Positions 1-11,746 of a DNA stretch of 64,000 nucleotides are shown in pieces. Below the pieces are notes generated by a model. The model was given only the letters and a program-made list of their open reading frames with translations, was not told where the DNA came from and searched no databases. Origin of the DNA: Emergomyces orientalis (taxonomy: Eukaryota > Ascomycota > Eurotiomycetes > Onygenales > Ajellomycetaceae); assembly GCA_002110485.1 (NCBI GenBank), contig MOWL01000050.1, positions 239,419-303,418 of the forward strand, written 5' to 3'. Positions within the stretch are counted from its first letter, which is position 1; every line of letters starts with the position of its first letter. Made by a program: the position numbers and the translations under genes.

Positions 1-1023
1 TAGCTCCATTTTTCCTTCCCTTTGCTTCTTCTTCCTTTCTTTGAATTATATTACCTCACAGTAATGCATGGTGATTTGCATGACTGGCATTTTATTCGCA
101 TTTTTGGGTTGCAGTTTTTTTAAAATAATTATTTTTCTTTTAAACTTTATTTTATAATAGCGCTTTTGGAGGTAGCTTTTGCTTTGTTTTCATCTGGTGC
201 CAAAACGATCAAAATGGAGGGTTTGGGCCAGCGAGTTGGGATGGGTAGGTAATCTGCTAATTTTGATCGATTGGATCGCAGTTGGCTGGCTGGATAAATT
301 GAATGAACATGCTCGAATATTTTTCACATTCGAATGGCGGCAATAAATACTTCATTTAGTTGCAGGATAATATATGTTTTCGAGATCGACATATAATTTG
401 TCTCCCTAGTATTTGTGCGATTAGTTTTCCCAAATTACCTATTAGTATTCTCGTGGAGTTTTCCTGCAAATGACATCTTGAAACGACGCCAGTGTAAGCA
501 TTTTGTTTATCATGGCGGAATATTATCGTTCTTCACACCAGAGTTTATAAATAAATTTCCGAGCGAACTTACTATTTTTATAGTTTGCTCCCGTCTTATT
601 AACCAGGTTCCAACTGCCAACAAAACAGGGGCAGTGGCAGTGGCGGCTGTCAAAGTTCCGACTAAATTGCTAGTTCGTCCGACACGAAATTGGGAGCTTG
701 TGATTACCCTCCCTTTCAGCCTATTTTATTCACTCATGTCAGTCATTAGTTAGTTGATTATTTATTGATTGATCATTCCTCTGCGCGGTGGCAGCAGTGC
801 CTATCTCTATATGCGCGTGTATTATTCTATCCAACCGCCTCTATTGTCAACTAGTCGCGCCCCACCGACTGCATACTCGCGGCATGTCGAGTGGCGCCTC
901 CAGTAACTACCAGGGAACCTTCAGCAATCATCAAGCCACCGATTTTCGAGGCTGAAACCTTCAGCGGAAAGGAAACGAGCAATCGCATGAGCAATGCGTA
1001 AAAAGAGAAGCTAGGAAATAGCT
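1..1023. other. Intergenic, 5' flank of lipase gene
   Basis: No convincing coding region is visible. The first 450 bases are AT-rich, and the 112-codon open frame at 415-753 has no recognisable protein character. The last 250 bases are more GC-balanced and probably hold the promoter and 5' UTR of the lipase that starts at 1024. No TATA box or regulator site can be named with confidence. Confidence 0.5.
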
Positions 1024-2952
1024 ATGAAAACTGCAGACGTCAATGATACTCCAGCATCGTCCGCCTTCAATGGCACTGAGGATCCGATTCCCATAACTCC
1101 ACCGGCAGCTGGACCGGTTTCGACGGCCACAGTAGACGCGGAAAAACTTTGTGCACCTGCATCGCCTTATCCAAGTGGTTCTGGTTCCCAGAAAAGTATC
1201 AGTATCACCGCTCTGCCACCAATCGATGAGAAAAATCCTTACCCCCATCATCCCCTCTTCCCTCCCCTGCCGGAATATAAACCACCCTCCGTCCTCTCTA
1301 GCATTCAATGGGGCGCTTTGCGTGTCGTTTCTTTCTGTTCGTCCTTGACTTTCCTCACTGGCATCGTCCTCGCAGCATCTGTCAGTAGTAGCTTAATTGC
1401 TGCTAAAAGGCTATATATCCGTTGTCGCGGCGGGAATCCAGACAAGAGGAGGCCGTTCTGGCAGGAGGAGTGTAAGCAGCGGGAAGCAAGGGAGAGTGCG
1501 GCACAGGCATGGGATGATGAGAAAGGGAAGCAAGCAGCTAAAGCCTCAGTTCCGGGTTCCGAAATAGAGACTGAGGAACGCAATGTGGGAGTCGCCAAAG
1601 CCGCCTACGAGCCGCTGGAAGGCGGTCAAGACCCCCTTGTTTGCGATATTTCCTACTACGCCAGACGTGTTGGGCTGGATGCAGAAATCTATAGGGTTCA
1701 GACGGAAGATGGCGCGGTAATCACCCTGTGGCATCTGTATAATCCGAAGGAATACTCGCCATTACCCTCCTCCGATAGGGACTGCATTGGCCCTCCAAGT
1801 GCCTTACAGACACCCAAAGCAGATCCCGGAAGCCGCGCTGCGGATGAGGATAGGAAATACCCTATTCTAATACTCCCAGGTTTATTGCAGAGCGCCGGCA
1901 CATTTTGTACCAACGATGACGACAGCCTGGCCTTCTTCCTGACCAAATCCGGCTATGATGTCTGGCTCGGCAGCAATCGCTGTGGCTTCCATCCAGAACA
2001 CATCTCCCTGTCCCCGTCCGATCCACACTTCTGGTCCTGGACCATCAGAGATATGGCCACCTTCGACCTCCCCGCCCTCATCACGCGTGTCCTGTACGAA
2101 ACAAGTTTCACAAAGCTGGCCCTCATCGGCCACTCTCAGGGTACAGCAGAGACGTTCCTCGCACTATCTAAACATATGCAACCATCCCTCGGCTCCCACA
2201 TCAGCATTTTCTGCGCTCTCTCCCCAGCCGCCTACTCCGGCCCTCTTGTCAACAAACCCTACATAAAATTCATGCGCCTGATTCCAGCCACTTGCTTCCG
2301 TCTCATCTTTGGCATTCACGCCTTTATCCCCTTCATGCTTACCATGCACAGCATCCTCCCGGCCCCTTTGTACGCTACAATGGGTTATATGGTCTTCTCA
2401 TACCTATTCAAATGGTCAGATGCCCGCTGGGATCGCGGGTTACGCCCTCGTTTTTTCCAATTCAGTCCCATCTACGTGAGCTCCGAGTGCATGCGCTGGT
2501 GGCTGGGCAAGGGTGGCTTCGCGGACCATGGATGCATCCTGAGCACTAGGGAGCAAATGGCTCGAGAGGATGCAGAGGATGCGCAATATGAGGTACAAGC
2601 CGTAGAGAAGAGGATGGATACTGGGGCGAGTGCGGTCGGGCTCCCGCTTTCGACGAACGTTGATGCTGATGGTGCGAGTGCGGCTTGGTACGATGACCGC
2701 GTCCCGCCCATGGCGCTCTGGGTTGCAGGCTCGGATCAGCTGATTGATGGCGACCGGTTATTGCGGCGGCTGAAAGGCAGGCGTGAGCCCTATGTTCGTG
2801 TTGTGCATTCGAGGGTAATTGAGGAATATGAGCATTTGGATGTGATCTGGGCGATAGATTCGATTGAGAAGGTTGGAATGGACGTGAGGAAGGTTATTTG
2901 GGAGTGCGTGAGGGAGGATGTTCGTGGTATTTGCCGAGCTCCTGAAGCGTAG
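1024..2952 (+). CDS. Membrane-anchored alpha/beta-hydrolase lipase (steryl ester hydrolase / TGL1-YEH-like)
   Basis: A single-exon gene of 642 aa. A hydrophobic segment at about residues 99-125 suggests an N-terminal membrane anchor. It is followed by the alpha/beta-hydrolase-associated lipase region (ISYYARRVGLDAEIYRVQTE, near residue 210). The nucleophile elbow GHSQG places the catalytic serine at residue 371. Candidate acid and base are Asp571 (GSDQLIDGD) and His604 (EHLDVIW), so the triad is complete and in the usual order. In the acid-lipase/TGL1/YEH family these enzymes hydrolyse steryl esters or triacylglycerols at lipid droplets or the cell surface; the substrate here is inferred from family resemblance. 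The proline-rich N-terminus (about 95 aa) and an insertion near residues 530-560 are low complexity. The ATG at 1024 is preceded by a non-coding leader and is the first in frame. Confidence 0.85.
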   Translation: MKTADVNDTPASSAFNGTEDPIPITPPAAGPVSTATVDAEKLCAPASPYPSGSGSQKSISITALPPIDEKNPYPHHPLFPPLPEYKPPSVLSSIQWGALRVVSFCSSLTFLTGIVLAASVSSSLIAAKRLYIRCRGGNPDKRRPFWQEECKQREARESAAQAWDDEKGKQAAKASVPGSEIETEERNVGVAKAAYEPLEGGQDPLVCDISYYARRVGLDAEIYRVQTEDGAVITLWHLYNPKEYSPLPSSDRDCIGPPSALQTPKADPGSRAADEDRKYPILILPGLLQSAGTFCTNDDDSLAFFLTKSGYDVWLGSNRCGFHPEHISLSPSDPHFWSWTIRDMATFDLPALITRVLYETSFTKLALIGHSQGTAETFLALSKHMQPSLGSHISIFCALSPAAYSGPLVNKPYIKFMRLIPATCFRLIFGIHAFIPFMLTMHSILPAPLYATMGYMVFSYLFKWSDARWDRGLRPRFFQFSPIYVSSECMRWWLGKGGFADHGCILSTREQMAREDAEDAQYEVQAVEKRMDTGASAVGLPLSTNVDADGASAAWYDDRVPPMALWVAGSDQLIDGDRLLRRLKGRREPYVRVVHSRVIEEYEHLDVIWAIDSIEKVGMDVRKVIWECVREDVRGICRAPEA

Positions 2953-4436
2953 AATAGGTGAACGGACTGTTATCGCTATTTATTAAGGACTGGTTGTGTT
3001 CTTGTATATATATATATATATATATTAATGCATATATTTGTATATGGGATGCGTAGACATTTTACATGTGTGATCGGACGGAATCTGGGCGCGTAACATA
3101 TATATTCTATTCTATTTAATGCAGTAAATTTACGAAGTAGTTGCATAGATTTACATCGCACGTTCCAGTTCCCCAAACTAGGCCGGCCTGTTGGTCGAGT
3201 TGTTGATTCAACTTTCAGGTTGACCCTTGTTGTCGCGTCGCCTACCTCTCACCATCCCAAGTTGCAGCGTACTGGGAGATCTCCAGTCGGAGCCAAACTG
3301 AGCTTTTGCGGTGTCTCGGCTTGTTGTGGAAGGGTGCGAGAGTGGAGAACGTGAATAAAATGAGAATAATTTCCTGCCAGAGTCGGAAAAGTTGTAAAAG
3401 GCCGAGAGCAGTTTGCAAAGTTTCAACAACTATTGAGCCGCTTGAACAGGGTGTGATCGACAATCGTGAGAAGGAATGGATAGGATTTCGTGCAGGATAA
3501 ATACAGACGTGTGTTAGAGTTGAGCACAATAACGAGGGGGCATCTTATCTGTCCGCAGTTGAGGAGCAGTGTACGGAGTACTCCGTAAGCTCCGAAAGGT
3601 CCACGGGTTCGGGTCGGGTTGGTCGCGAAATTTCCGAATATGGTGTTGGTGATACTACGCTAGCCCTACGACGTGACCCACACATCATATCCATATCTTA
3701 GCTAGGTCGATTAGCTCTCATAACGAACAAAATAGTCCGTACATTCTTGTCGGTTGGGAAGGTTGAAGATCCTATTACGATGGGGCGCTCGCTAGCTAAG
3801 ATATATACAGAAGCTCACGTGCGGTGGGGTGGATGCCAGGCAACCACGCGGGAAGCAGCGTACGCCCAACAATTCTCCCTTAGATAACTAAAGGTTAGGC
3901 CTGCTTATTAAACACATTATGGCAGCTTAATCTTCAACTGTAACTAATTTATTAAGTGCCATGTGTGCCCAAAAAGACTAGTATTTTATGTAATATTCCT
4001 AATGAAATGAGATTGTATAAATTTCATATATATCCCAAGTCATGATTTATTAATAGAGATGGAGAGAGCTGAGACAATAAAGGTTATATGAATACTAACT
4101 CTACGCTGTGTATTAGAGAGTTCTTTATCAAGCTAGTTACTACAAGCTTTGCGCATCTCCACATGCGAAACCTTCATACATACCCACCCAGGTGATAGTG
4201 GCTCATACTAATATTTAGTATATAAAAGTCAACTATCCACTGATAATCACTTTTTCTTACTGGATTGGGAAGTTTATTACTGCGAAAGCAAGTTCCAAAA
4301 TCCCTCTTATGTAATTGTTCCCCTTTCGCAGGGCTCGGCACAAATTGTAGTTAGATGGGCTTTGCTTCCTCGCATTTTTGGCTGCACGGAATCCAGTTTC
4401 TGCGTAGCTGTCGCGTAGGGTTAGGGTTATTGCTTT
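2953..4436. other. Intergenic with TA microsatellite and 16-bp palindrome
   Basis: About 1.5 kb between convergently oriented genes with no supported coding region. It holds a (TA)n run at 3005-3025 in the probable 3' UTR of the lipase, the perfect palindrome TACGGAGTACTCCGTA at 3572-3587, and a short telomere-like TAGGGTTAGGGTTA at 4416-4429. The open frames at 3208-3529 lie on both strands, have no recognisable domain and look like chance. Confidence 0.5.
3005..3025. repeat. (TA)n microsatellite
   Basis: An uninterrupted TA dinucleotide run of about 21 bases lies 50 bases after the lipase stop codon, probably in its 3' UTR or terminator region. Confidence 0.9.
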
Positions 4437-5264
4437 TTAAGTAGAAAAAAACCTTACGCAATTACTTAAATTCCACTGATATCTTCTCTTCCTTCTTCTG
4501 TTGATGGGGGCCACTTTGCTGTCGGGGTCTATACTCGTTTTGATGCGACGAATAGCTTTGGCAGGATTGCCAGTAACAAAATGAAACGGAGGAACGTCCT
4601 GGGGAAGCAAAAAAATGAGATCATTTATTTCGCTGAAGACTAGCAAACAGAAGACAAGTTAAAATACCTTCGTCACAACTGAGCCAGCGCCCACTGTACT
4701 GCCTTTTCCAATTCTCACTCCAGCTAATATGATAGCACTGCCCCCTATCCACACATCGTTTTCAATGTGTACCTCCCGTCCGGCCTCGGGGCCTTCAAGC
4801 CCTTTTCGGACGGCGGGATCTAAGGGATGTGTAGCGCCGTAAATGCATACGTTTGGGCCAAACAACACCCTTTCGCCAATGGTGATGAGGCATGTATCGA
4901 GAACAAGGAGGTTAAAGTTCAGAAAAGTTCCTTTTCCAACCTTGAAATTGAGGCCGTGGTCCACAGAAATTGGCGGATCGACGGCGGGGTCTGTATCATG
5001 GAACTGTTTTGCATCCAGCTCTGGGTCTGGATGGACGGGCGGAAGGGGGCGACTGTCCCCAATAATACTGGTGTCTAACGTTAGCTAGCCCACAGTCTGC
5101 TATGCCAAAGACGATGGAGTGGGCCGTGTCTTACTCTCTCCATAACTCTACTCTGCGCCGTCGAGAAACGTTGCCTGCTTGGTTGAAATTCTCATAGGCT
5201 CGCTTGCATCGTTGACGGTTTGCCTGGAGGTCCGAGTAACGCTGTCGCGTTGCTGAGTTTTGGC
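4437..5264 (-). CDS. Maltose/galactoside O-acetyltransferase-like hexapeptide-repeat enzyme, 5' end unresolved
   Basis: Spliced minus-strand gene read as exons 5264..5135 (upstream limit uncertain), 5067..4668 and 4598..4437. The introns are 5068-5134 (GTAAGA...CAG) and 4599-4667 (GTATTT...CAG). The first visible exon gives the Mac-domain signature (RQRCKRAYENFNQAGN, then RRRRVELWR). The second begins IIGDSRPLPP and holds the left-handed beta-helix hexapeptide repeats with FGPNVCIYGATHPLD, which includes the catalytic histidine in ATHPLD. The third ends DVPPFHFVTGNPAKAIRRI. The family transfers acetyl from acetyl-CoA to sugar hydroxyls. Upstream of 5264 the frame runs into a TAA with no in-frame ATG, so a first exon with the start codon is missing from my model. 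It may lie further upstream, or the gene may have lost its 5' end. Exon joins were chosen because they keep the family's sequence continuous. Confidence 0.75.
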
Positions 5265-7313
5265 AGAATAAAATGATTGCCCTGCCTGCACGAGGGCCCT
5301 TGCATTAGGGCTAATTGCCTAAGTAAGCTAGTCAGCCGCGAACCTTGGAAACATGATACCCTAACGTTTAACGCTCAACATATTTGATGTACTCCGTACA
5401 GTAAGTAGCTATCCAAGGATATGCTCTTCTGACCTAACTTAAAACTAGGTAGCAAATCTTCAAGGCAAGACCGAAAGCATGACCATTTATGATGTCGGAA
5501 ATGCTGAATATCACTGCAAGCCATCAAAGATGCTGCCCATCGATTGAGAGTAAAGTTCGAATCTCCACGGATCAGCATTTCCCTGGTGCTGTATCATGCT
5601 CCCGAAAACAATCGCTTTCCAACCATAGAACTGCCGTGTTTGAATGGTTCCCACTTTACTGTTATTGGAAATTTCTTGCGCCATCATTTTGTTTGGTCGT
5701 TGCGAGCGCTTCGGGTGAATGTAGCTTGTTGTGAACTAACAATCCCATCCACCCACTCCACCCATAGTTCCAAGCAAAACAATTGTTGCGCTAAGTTAAT
5801 CGATCACAGCCCCTGCCGCGCCAGAGTGCTTCATAGTTTGTTTCTTCCCACGAATGCGGCCACAATCCGCAGCATGCGTGCATGTTAACGCCCCAAAGTT
5901 TCCAATAATACGAACCTTGGAAGCTATGTTTTCACAGCTGGAACAAAGAATAAAGAATAAATCCTCCCATGATGTGAGTTTGGATGTCTGCGAAAATAAA
6001 ATTGGCTAGGGGTAAGTTAATACTGACCCCTGAGATCGTATTTGGTTGCTAATTTCAATCTGTCGTGCAAGTTGTGCATAGTTATTAGTTGAAGAATATT
6101 AATAATGCATGTTTTATCCTGCCGAGGCCCATGCAAATCTGGTCTCTGTGTATTCTAATCGTTTCTCGCCGCATTCTCGTCTTCCTTCGGTGAGTTGCCC
6201 TACTCATGATTACACGGAGTGTTTCTTTCGAAACACATGGAGCATCAAAGCAATACTCAGTTTGATCACTTTGATATCTGACATATATTAGACCTATATT
6301 ATTTCGTCGGCCTCGCTATAACAGTATGAAATAAAAAATACCATAACAATATAAAAAAATAATATCCGCGTTGGTTGGGAACCCCGTTACCAATCATGAC
6401 GACGATCTTGCGCCGAAGCAACACATCAATCATCACGGCACGCGAGAGCGCCAACTATCGGTCAAATTTAGAGACAGTGAACCTCTTACTTTTCGCGTGG
6501 TTAACAACGGATGTTATTGCTGTGCGGCGGAAAGTGAAATGCCCAGGGACCAAACCAAATCCCGCTACCTCTTTCGGGTTATTGCTGAATCCAACGAGTT
6601 TGGAAATCATCTTGAAAAGTACAGGGGTGTGGAACCCAGAAATACCGTGCAACCTGCGTCCCAATCAGCAGGATGAGACCAAATCTCATGGAGGCCAATC
6701 TGGCCAGGGGTTTACATCCTTTCCCCCTGTTTAAAGATATTGAACCTTCCACGGGCACGTATCAAGGCCACGACTAACTCCTGACCAACCTGCTGCTTCA
6801 GCAGTCTACGACCCGGATGAGATGGCATCCGTGTCTCGGATAGGAGCTTGACAACCGCCGGAAGCTAATATTACGCGTGAGCGAGTGCCCAAGATGAACG
6901 ATATCGCGCAGAGAATTCGGCCAAACTATTTCAAAGCAGCGTGTCATGTCGCATCTTTTCTATTTCTTTTATAAGATCTCGCACACTGTGTGTATTGTCG
7001 GTTTTGATTTTCTTCCCTTGCATATATTTACGCCGCGTTGAGAGCTCTTTATATCCACTTTTTACCTTCTACTTTCTAGTTTCTACATGATATCGCCTTT
7101 TGGTATGTGCTTCCGGACCGTTTTCTTTTTCACTTCCTCGTCATGTTTTTGACCCGGTTGTAATATCCACATTTTCCCCTCTGAATGATTATTATCCATT
7201 GAATACATTCCTCTTCGTGCCTTGGGTCAAACTCATTTAACTCCAAATCCCAAGCATACTGCGAAAGTTCCATTACTGACTGAAGAGGGGTGTTAGGGGC
7301 TATATAACATCCC
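5265..7313. other. Intergenic, between divergent genes
   Basis: Two kilobases with no supported gene. Small open frames at 5375-5888 and 6371-6734 overlap on both strands and show no domain. The missing first exon of the acetyltransferase could lie in the first few hundred bases, but I could not identify it. A GTACTCCGTAC motif at 5389-5399 repeats the half-site of the palindrome at 3572. The last 400 bases are pyrimidine-rich, as expected for a fungal promoter and leader of the transporter pseudogene at 7314. Confidence 0.4.
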
Positions 7314-10300
7314 ATGTCGCCCAAGGGAAGTCAAAATACCCCAGACATGAGCTATGCGATAGAGAACGAAGTTGAAACTCAGCCTATCGACCGTGACAGA
7401 AAACTTAGTGCCCCCAGTTCCATGACCGCGGACAAGGTTTCTGCTTCTGAGGCAAACGATGGCGGAATGACAACCGGGCAAGAAAAGGACCTGATGGACC
7501 TTGCGCGCCGAATGTCCCACACTTCAACGCGAAGCAGCAGATGTACCCAGCACTTTGATCATGACATCAACCCCTTCATCGATTCTGAATCTGATCTTGA
7601 ACTGAACCCCCACAATGAAAATTTCAATTTGCGCAAATGGATGAAATCCATTCTCCGTATTACTTCGAGGGATCCGGAACGTTACCCCAGCCGCACCGCC
7701 GGTGTTTCATTCTGCAACCTGAATGTGCATGGCTATGGTACTACTGCTGACTACCAAGCTGATATTGGAAATGTTTGGCTGAAGGCGTATGGTGCCCTGA
7801 TGGGATTGTTTGGATTTAGTGAAAAGGTTCGTATCGATATTCTGCGCGACTTTGAAGGTTTAGTGAAGAGTGGTGAGATGTTGATCGTGTTGGGCCGTCC
7901 AGGGAGGTAAAACATGCTTTAATCACATCCCACTTTTTAGTATAATGTTGATTTTTTAATTACCGGGTGCTCGACCCTTCTTAAGACTATAGCTGGTGAG
8001 ACACATGGTTTATATATGGAAGCGGGCAACTCGGTTCAATATCAAGGCATCTCTTGGAACCAAATGCATAAAAACTTCCGTGGCGAAGTGATCTATCAGG
8101 CAGAAACGGAGACCCATTTTCCTCATTTAACAGTTGGTGATACTCTCTATTTTGCTGCTCAAGCTCGTGCTCCGGCAAATCGGCTTCCTGGTGTCAGCCA
8201 AGACCAATGTTCTCTGCATATGCGAGATGTTGTCATGACCATGCTCAACCTCTCGCACACAATAAACACCAAGGTCGGAGATGAATATATCCGTGGCGTA
8301 TCTGGAGGCGAAAGGAAGCGTATTAGTATCGCCGAAACTACTCTTACCGGGAGCCCACTTCAATGCTGGGACAACAGCACTCGGGGTCTTGATAGTGCGA
8401 CCGCTCTGACTGCTATGCAATCACTACGTCTGTCCACCAGATATTCAGGCACAACGGCAATTGTAGCCATATATCAAGCCAGTCAAGCCATATATGATAT
8501 ATTTGATAAAGCAATGGTGTTGTATGAAGGCAGACAAATCTATTTCGGAAAGACGGCCCACGCAAAGAAGTACTTTGTAGATATCCATTATCGGGAACAT
8601 TGTCTTGGCTTTTAATTGTCGCTTCTATATTCTATAATCTACCTAACGACACCAGCAGTTTCTTCAGTCGTGGGGCGTTGCTCTTTTTCGCTATTCTCAT
8701 GAATGCTTTCGCAACCGCTCTTGAGATTATGACACTTTGGCAGCAACGGCCGGTTGTAGAAAAGCATGATAAGTACGCTCTATATCGCCCATCTGCCGAA
8801 GCGATAAGCTCTATGATCATTGATTTCCCAGCGAAACTATGTGTCGCCATCACATTCAACCTAGTTTTGTACATTATCGCGAACCTACGCCGCACGCCTG
8901 GACACTTTTTTGTGTTCCTCTTGTTTTCATTTTTTACTACCTTGACCATGTCAAACATCTTCCGTTTCATTGCCGCGATCTCGAGGACAATTGCCCAGGC
9001 CATGGCTCCAACCTCTATAGTTACTCTCGCCTTGGTTGTTTATACAGGATTCACGGTTCCTGTGCGTGACATGGTTATCTGGTTCCGCTGGATAAACTAT
9101 ATTAACCCAATTGCCTATGCTTTTGAATCATTGATGATTAATGAGTTTCATGATCGCTTGTTTTCATGCGCGACCTTTATTCCCGCGGGACCTGACTACG
9201 AAGGTTTTGACAAAGAATTTAAAATTTGTATGGGTTCGGGTGCTGTAGCCGGAAATGATTTCATTGAAGGTGATGCATTGCTGAATACCTCATACAAATA
9301 TTATGCTGAGAATCTCTGGAGAAATTTGGCATCATCTGCTCTTTTTTTGTTGTTTTCCTTGTTCTATATATACTCGCATCAGAATTGGCTGGTGCCAAAC
9401 CATCTAAAGGTGAGGTTCTCGGATATCGCCGTGGCAAAATGCCCCCTGAATTTGCTCGAAAACACAAAAGCAAGGCTATTGATGACCTAGAGGCAGGCAG
9501 GGTTCTCCATGAAAAGCAGAGGATTGAGCAAAATCGACTTGAAGAGGTTGCCTCGATTGTCAAGCAAACTTCTGTTTTTCACTGGGAAAACGTCTGTTAT
9601 GATATCAAAATTAAAGGCCAGCCAAGGCAGATCTTAGACCAGGTAGATGGTTGGGTCAAATCAGGAGCTTTAACAGTTTTAATGGGCGTTTCTGGCGCTG
9701 GAAAGACTACTCTACTCGATGTCTTAGCTAATCGGGTCACAATGGGTGTTGTGACAGGGGAGATGTTAGTTGACGGCCGGCTGCGCGATGAGTCCTTCCA
9801 ACGGAAAACTGGATATGTACAACAGAATGACTACCTGCATACAGAAACCAGCACTGTTCCTGAATCATTAATCTTCAGTGCACTCCTTCGTCAACCATCC
9901 AGGACTCCGCGCGCTGAAAAAATTGCCTATGTTGAAGAAGTAATCAAGATGTAGGGCATGCAGGAATATGCCGACGCGATTGTCGGTGTCCTTGGAGAGG
10001 GTTTGAACGTGGAGCAACGGAAACGCCTCAGCATCGGTGTTGAAATTGCTGCTAAGCCTGACCTGTTGCTTTTTTTCGACGAACCTACATCTGGCCTTGA
10101 CAGCCCGACAGCCTGGTCTATTTGCGCATTGATGCGAAAGCTTGCTGACCACGGACAAGCTGTTTTGTGTACAATCCACCAGCCATCAGCCCTTTTAATG
10201 CAGAAATTTGACCGATTGCTGTTTTTGGCAGCTGGGGGGAAAACAGTTTATTTTGGAGACCTTGGGGAAAACATGAGCACACTGATTCAATATTTTGAGA

Positions 10301-11746
10301 AGAAGGGAGCCCCTAAGTGTCCCCCGGATGCTAACCCCGCTGAATGGATGCTGGAGGTCATTGGTGCTGCGCCTGGCTCCAGTACTGATAAGGACTGGCC
10401 AGAAATCTGGAACTCTAGCCCAGAACGAGTTGAAGTGCGCCGTTCATTAGCAGTCATGAAGAAAGAATTGTCTCAGAAATCCCGGGCCCCTCAAGACGCA
10501 GGGTACTCAGAATTCGCAACGCCGCTGTGGTATCAGTATCTAGTTTGTCAGCAACGGATGTTTCAGCAATATTGGCGCAATCCAGGGTACATTTACGCCA
10601 AAGTTATGTTGCGATTGTCTCGGTAAGTTTGTTGATTAATAGGTCATGGTCAAAAATATTGCGCCCATCTATTTGGCCACCTTCTCTATTTCTTCGGGTA
10701 AGCAATCGCTAATTATATTTGGAATAATTTATAGCCCCTATTTATTGGCTTCAGCTTCTACAATGCCGAGACGAGCCTCCAGGGATTACAGAATCAATTT
10801 TTCGGAATTTTCATGTTTCTACTTATATTCCCTACAATGACAAAGCAAAGCATGCCGTTTTATATCGCGATGAGATCATTATACGAGGTACGGTCCCAGA
10901 AATTCCCTTTGTGGTGTAAATAGGACGAGGTTAACCTCTTTCTCGCACATAGGTGCGTGAGCGCCCGTCAAAAACGTACTCGTGGAAGGCCTTTATACTG
11001 TCAGCTGTCATGGTGGACCTTCCTTGGAATACCCTCATGGCTGTCCCTGCTTTCTTTGCCTGGTACTATCCAATTGGATTTCAGAAAAATGCTGGGGACG
11101 ATGTGGTGGCACGTAGCGGTACCATGTTCCTCCTCATTTGGATCTTCCTCATTTTTGGTTCCACGTTCAGCTCTATGGTAATTTCAGGCATGGATCTAGC
11201 TGAAACAGGTGGTAATGTTTGCCAATTGTTATTCTCGCTGGGTCTCATCTTTTGCGGGTAGGCATATGATATCTATCCTCCAAAACCTTTGGTAGCGATC
11301 CGCTAATCTGGTAATCAAATAGCGTCCTTGCCACCCCCAATGCCATGCCCCGTTTCTGGATCTTCATGTACCGGCTCTCGCCTTTTACCTACTATGTTTC
11401 TGCTGTGATTTCCACCGGCGTTGCCGGGGTAGACATCAATTGCTCCTCCATCGAGCTGTTAAAAGTCCCCCCTCCCCCAGGAAAGACGTGTTTAGAGTAC
11501 TTTCAACAATATATGTCGTTCGCTGATGGTCGTCTTCTCACTCCAGGTACCACTGACATGTGTGAATTTTGCCCAATCGCCACAACTGACAATTACCTTG
11601 CGCATATCAACATTTATTTTGCAGATCGCTGGTTCAACATTGGTATTTTGTTCGCATTTATTGCTGCGAACATTGTCGGGGCGGTGTTTTTTTATTGGCT
11701 TGTGAGGGAACCTAAAAAGGGACAAAAGAAGGAGAAGAAAGAATAG
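7314..11746 (+). pseudogene. PDR/CDR-type ABC-G multidrug transporter, degraded
   Basis: The remnant follows the full NBD1-TMD1-NBD2-TMD2 plan of pleiotropic drug resistance transporters. NBD1 has the Walker A start GRPG..GCST and signature GVSGGERKRISIAE. NBD2 has Walker A GVSGAGKTT (near 9690), signature LNVEQRKRLSIG and Walker B LLLFFDEPTSGLD. TMD2 and the C-terminus (to VREPKKGQKK, stop at 11746) are recognisable. Lesions: intron 1 (7907-7963) ends in AC where AG is needed; about 150 codons between KKYFVD (near 8580) and the IIGN helix are deleted; a 1-nt insertion near 8611 shifts the frame; a further shift near 9370 lies in a TA-rich run; an in-frame TAG at 9952-9954 sits where the family has leucine; a 1-nt loss lies near 10610. 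Remaining introns look normal (about 10623-10733, 10888-10952 and one just after 11260). It cannot make a full-length pump. Confidence 0.9.

Noticed and set aside
5545..5575. AGTTCGAATCT, resembling a tRNA T-loop
   Set aside because: The flanking bases do not pair as a T stem and no acceptor or anticodon arm fits around it.
6371..6734. Overlapping open frames on both strands (101, 119 and 69 codons)
   Set aside because: No domain, no splice partner and equal openness on both strands; looks like chance or old non-coding DNA.
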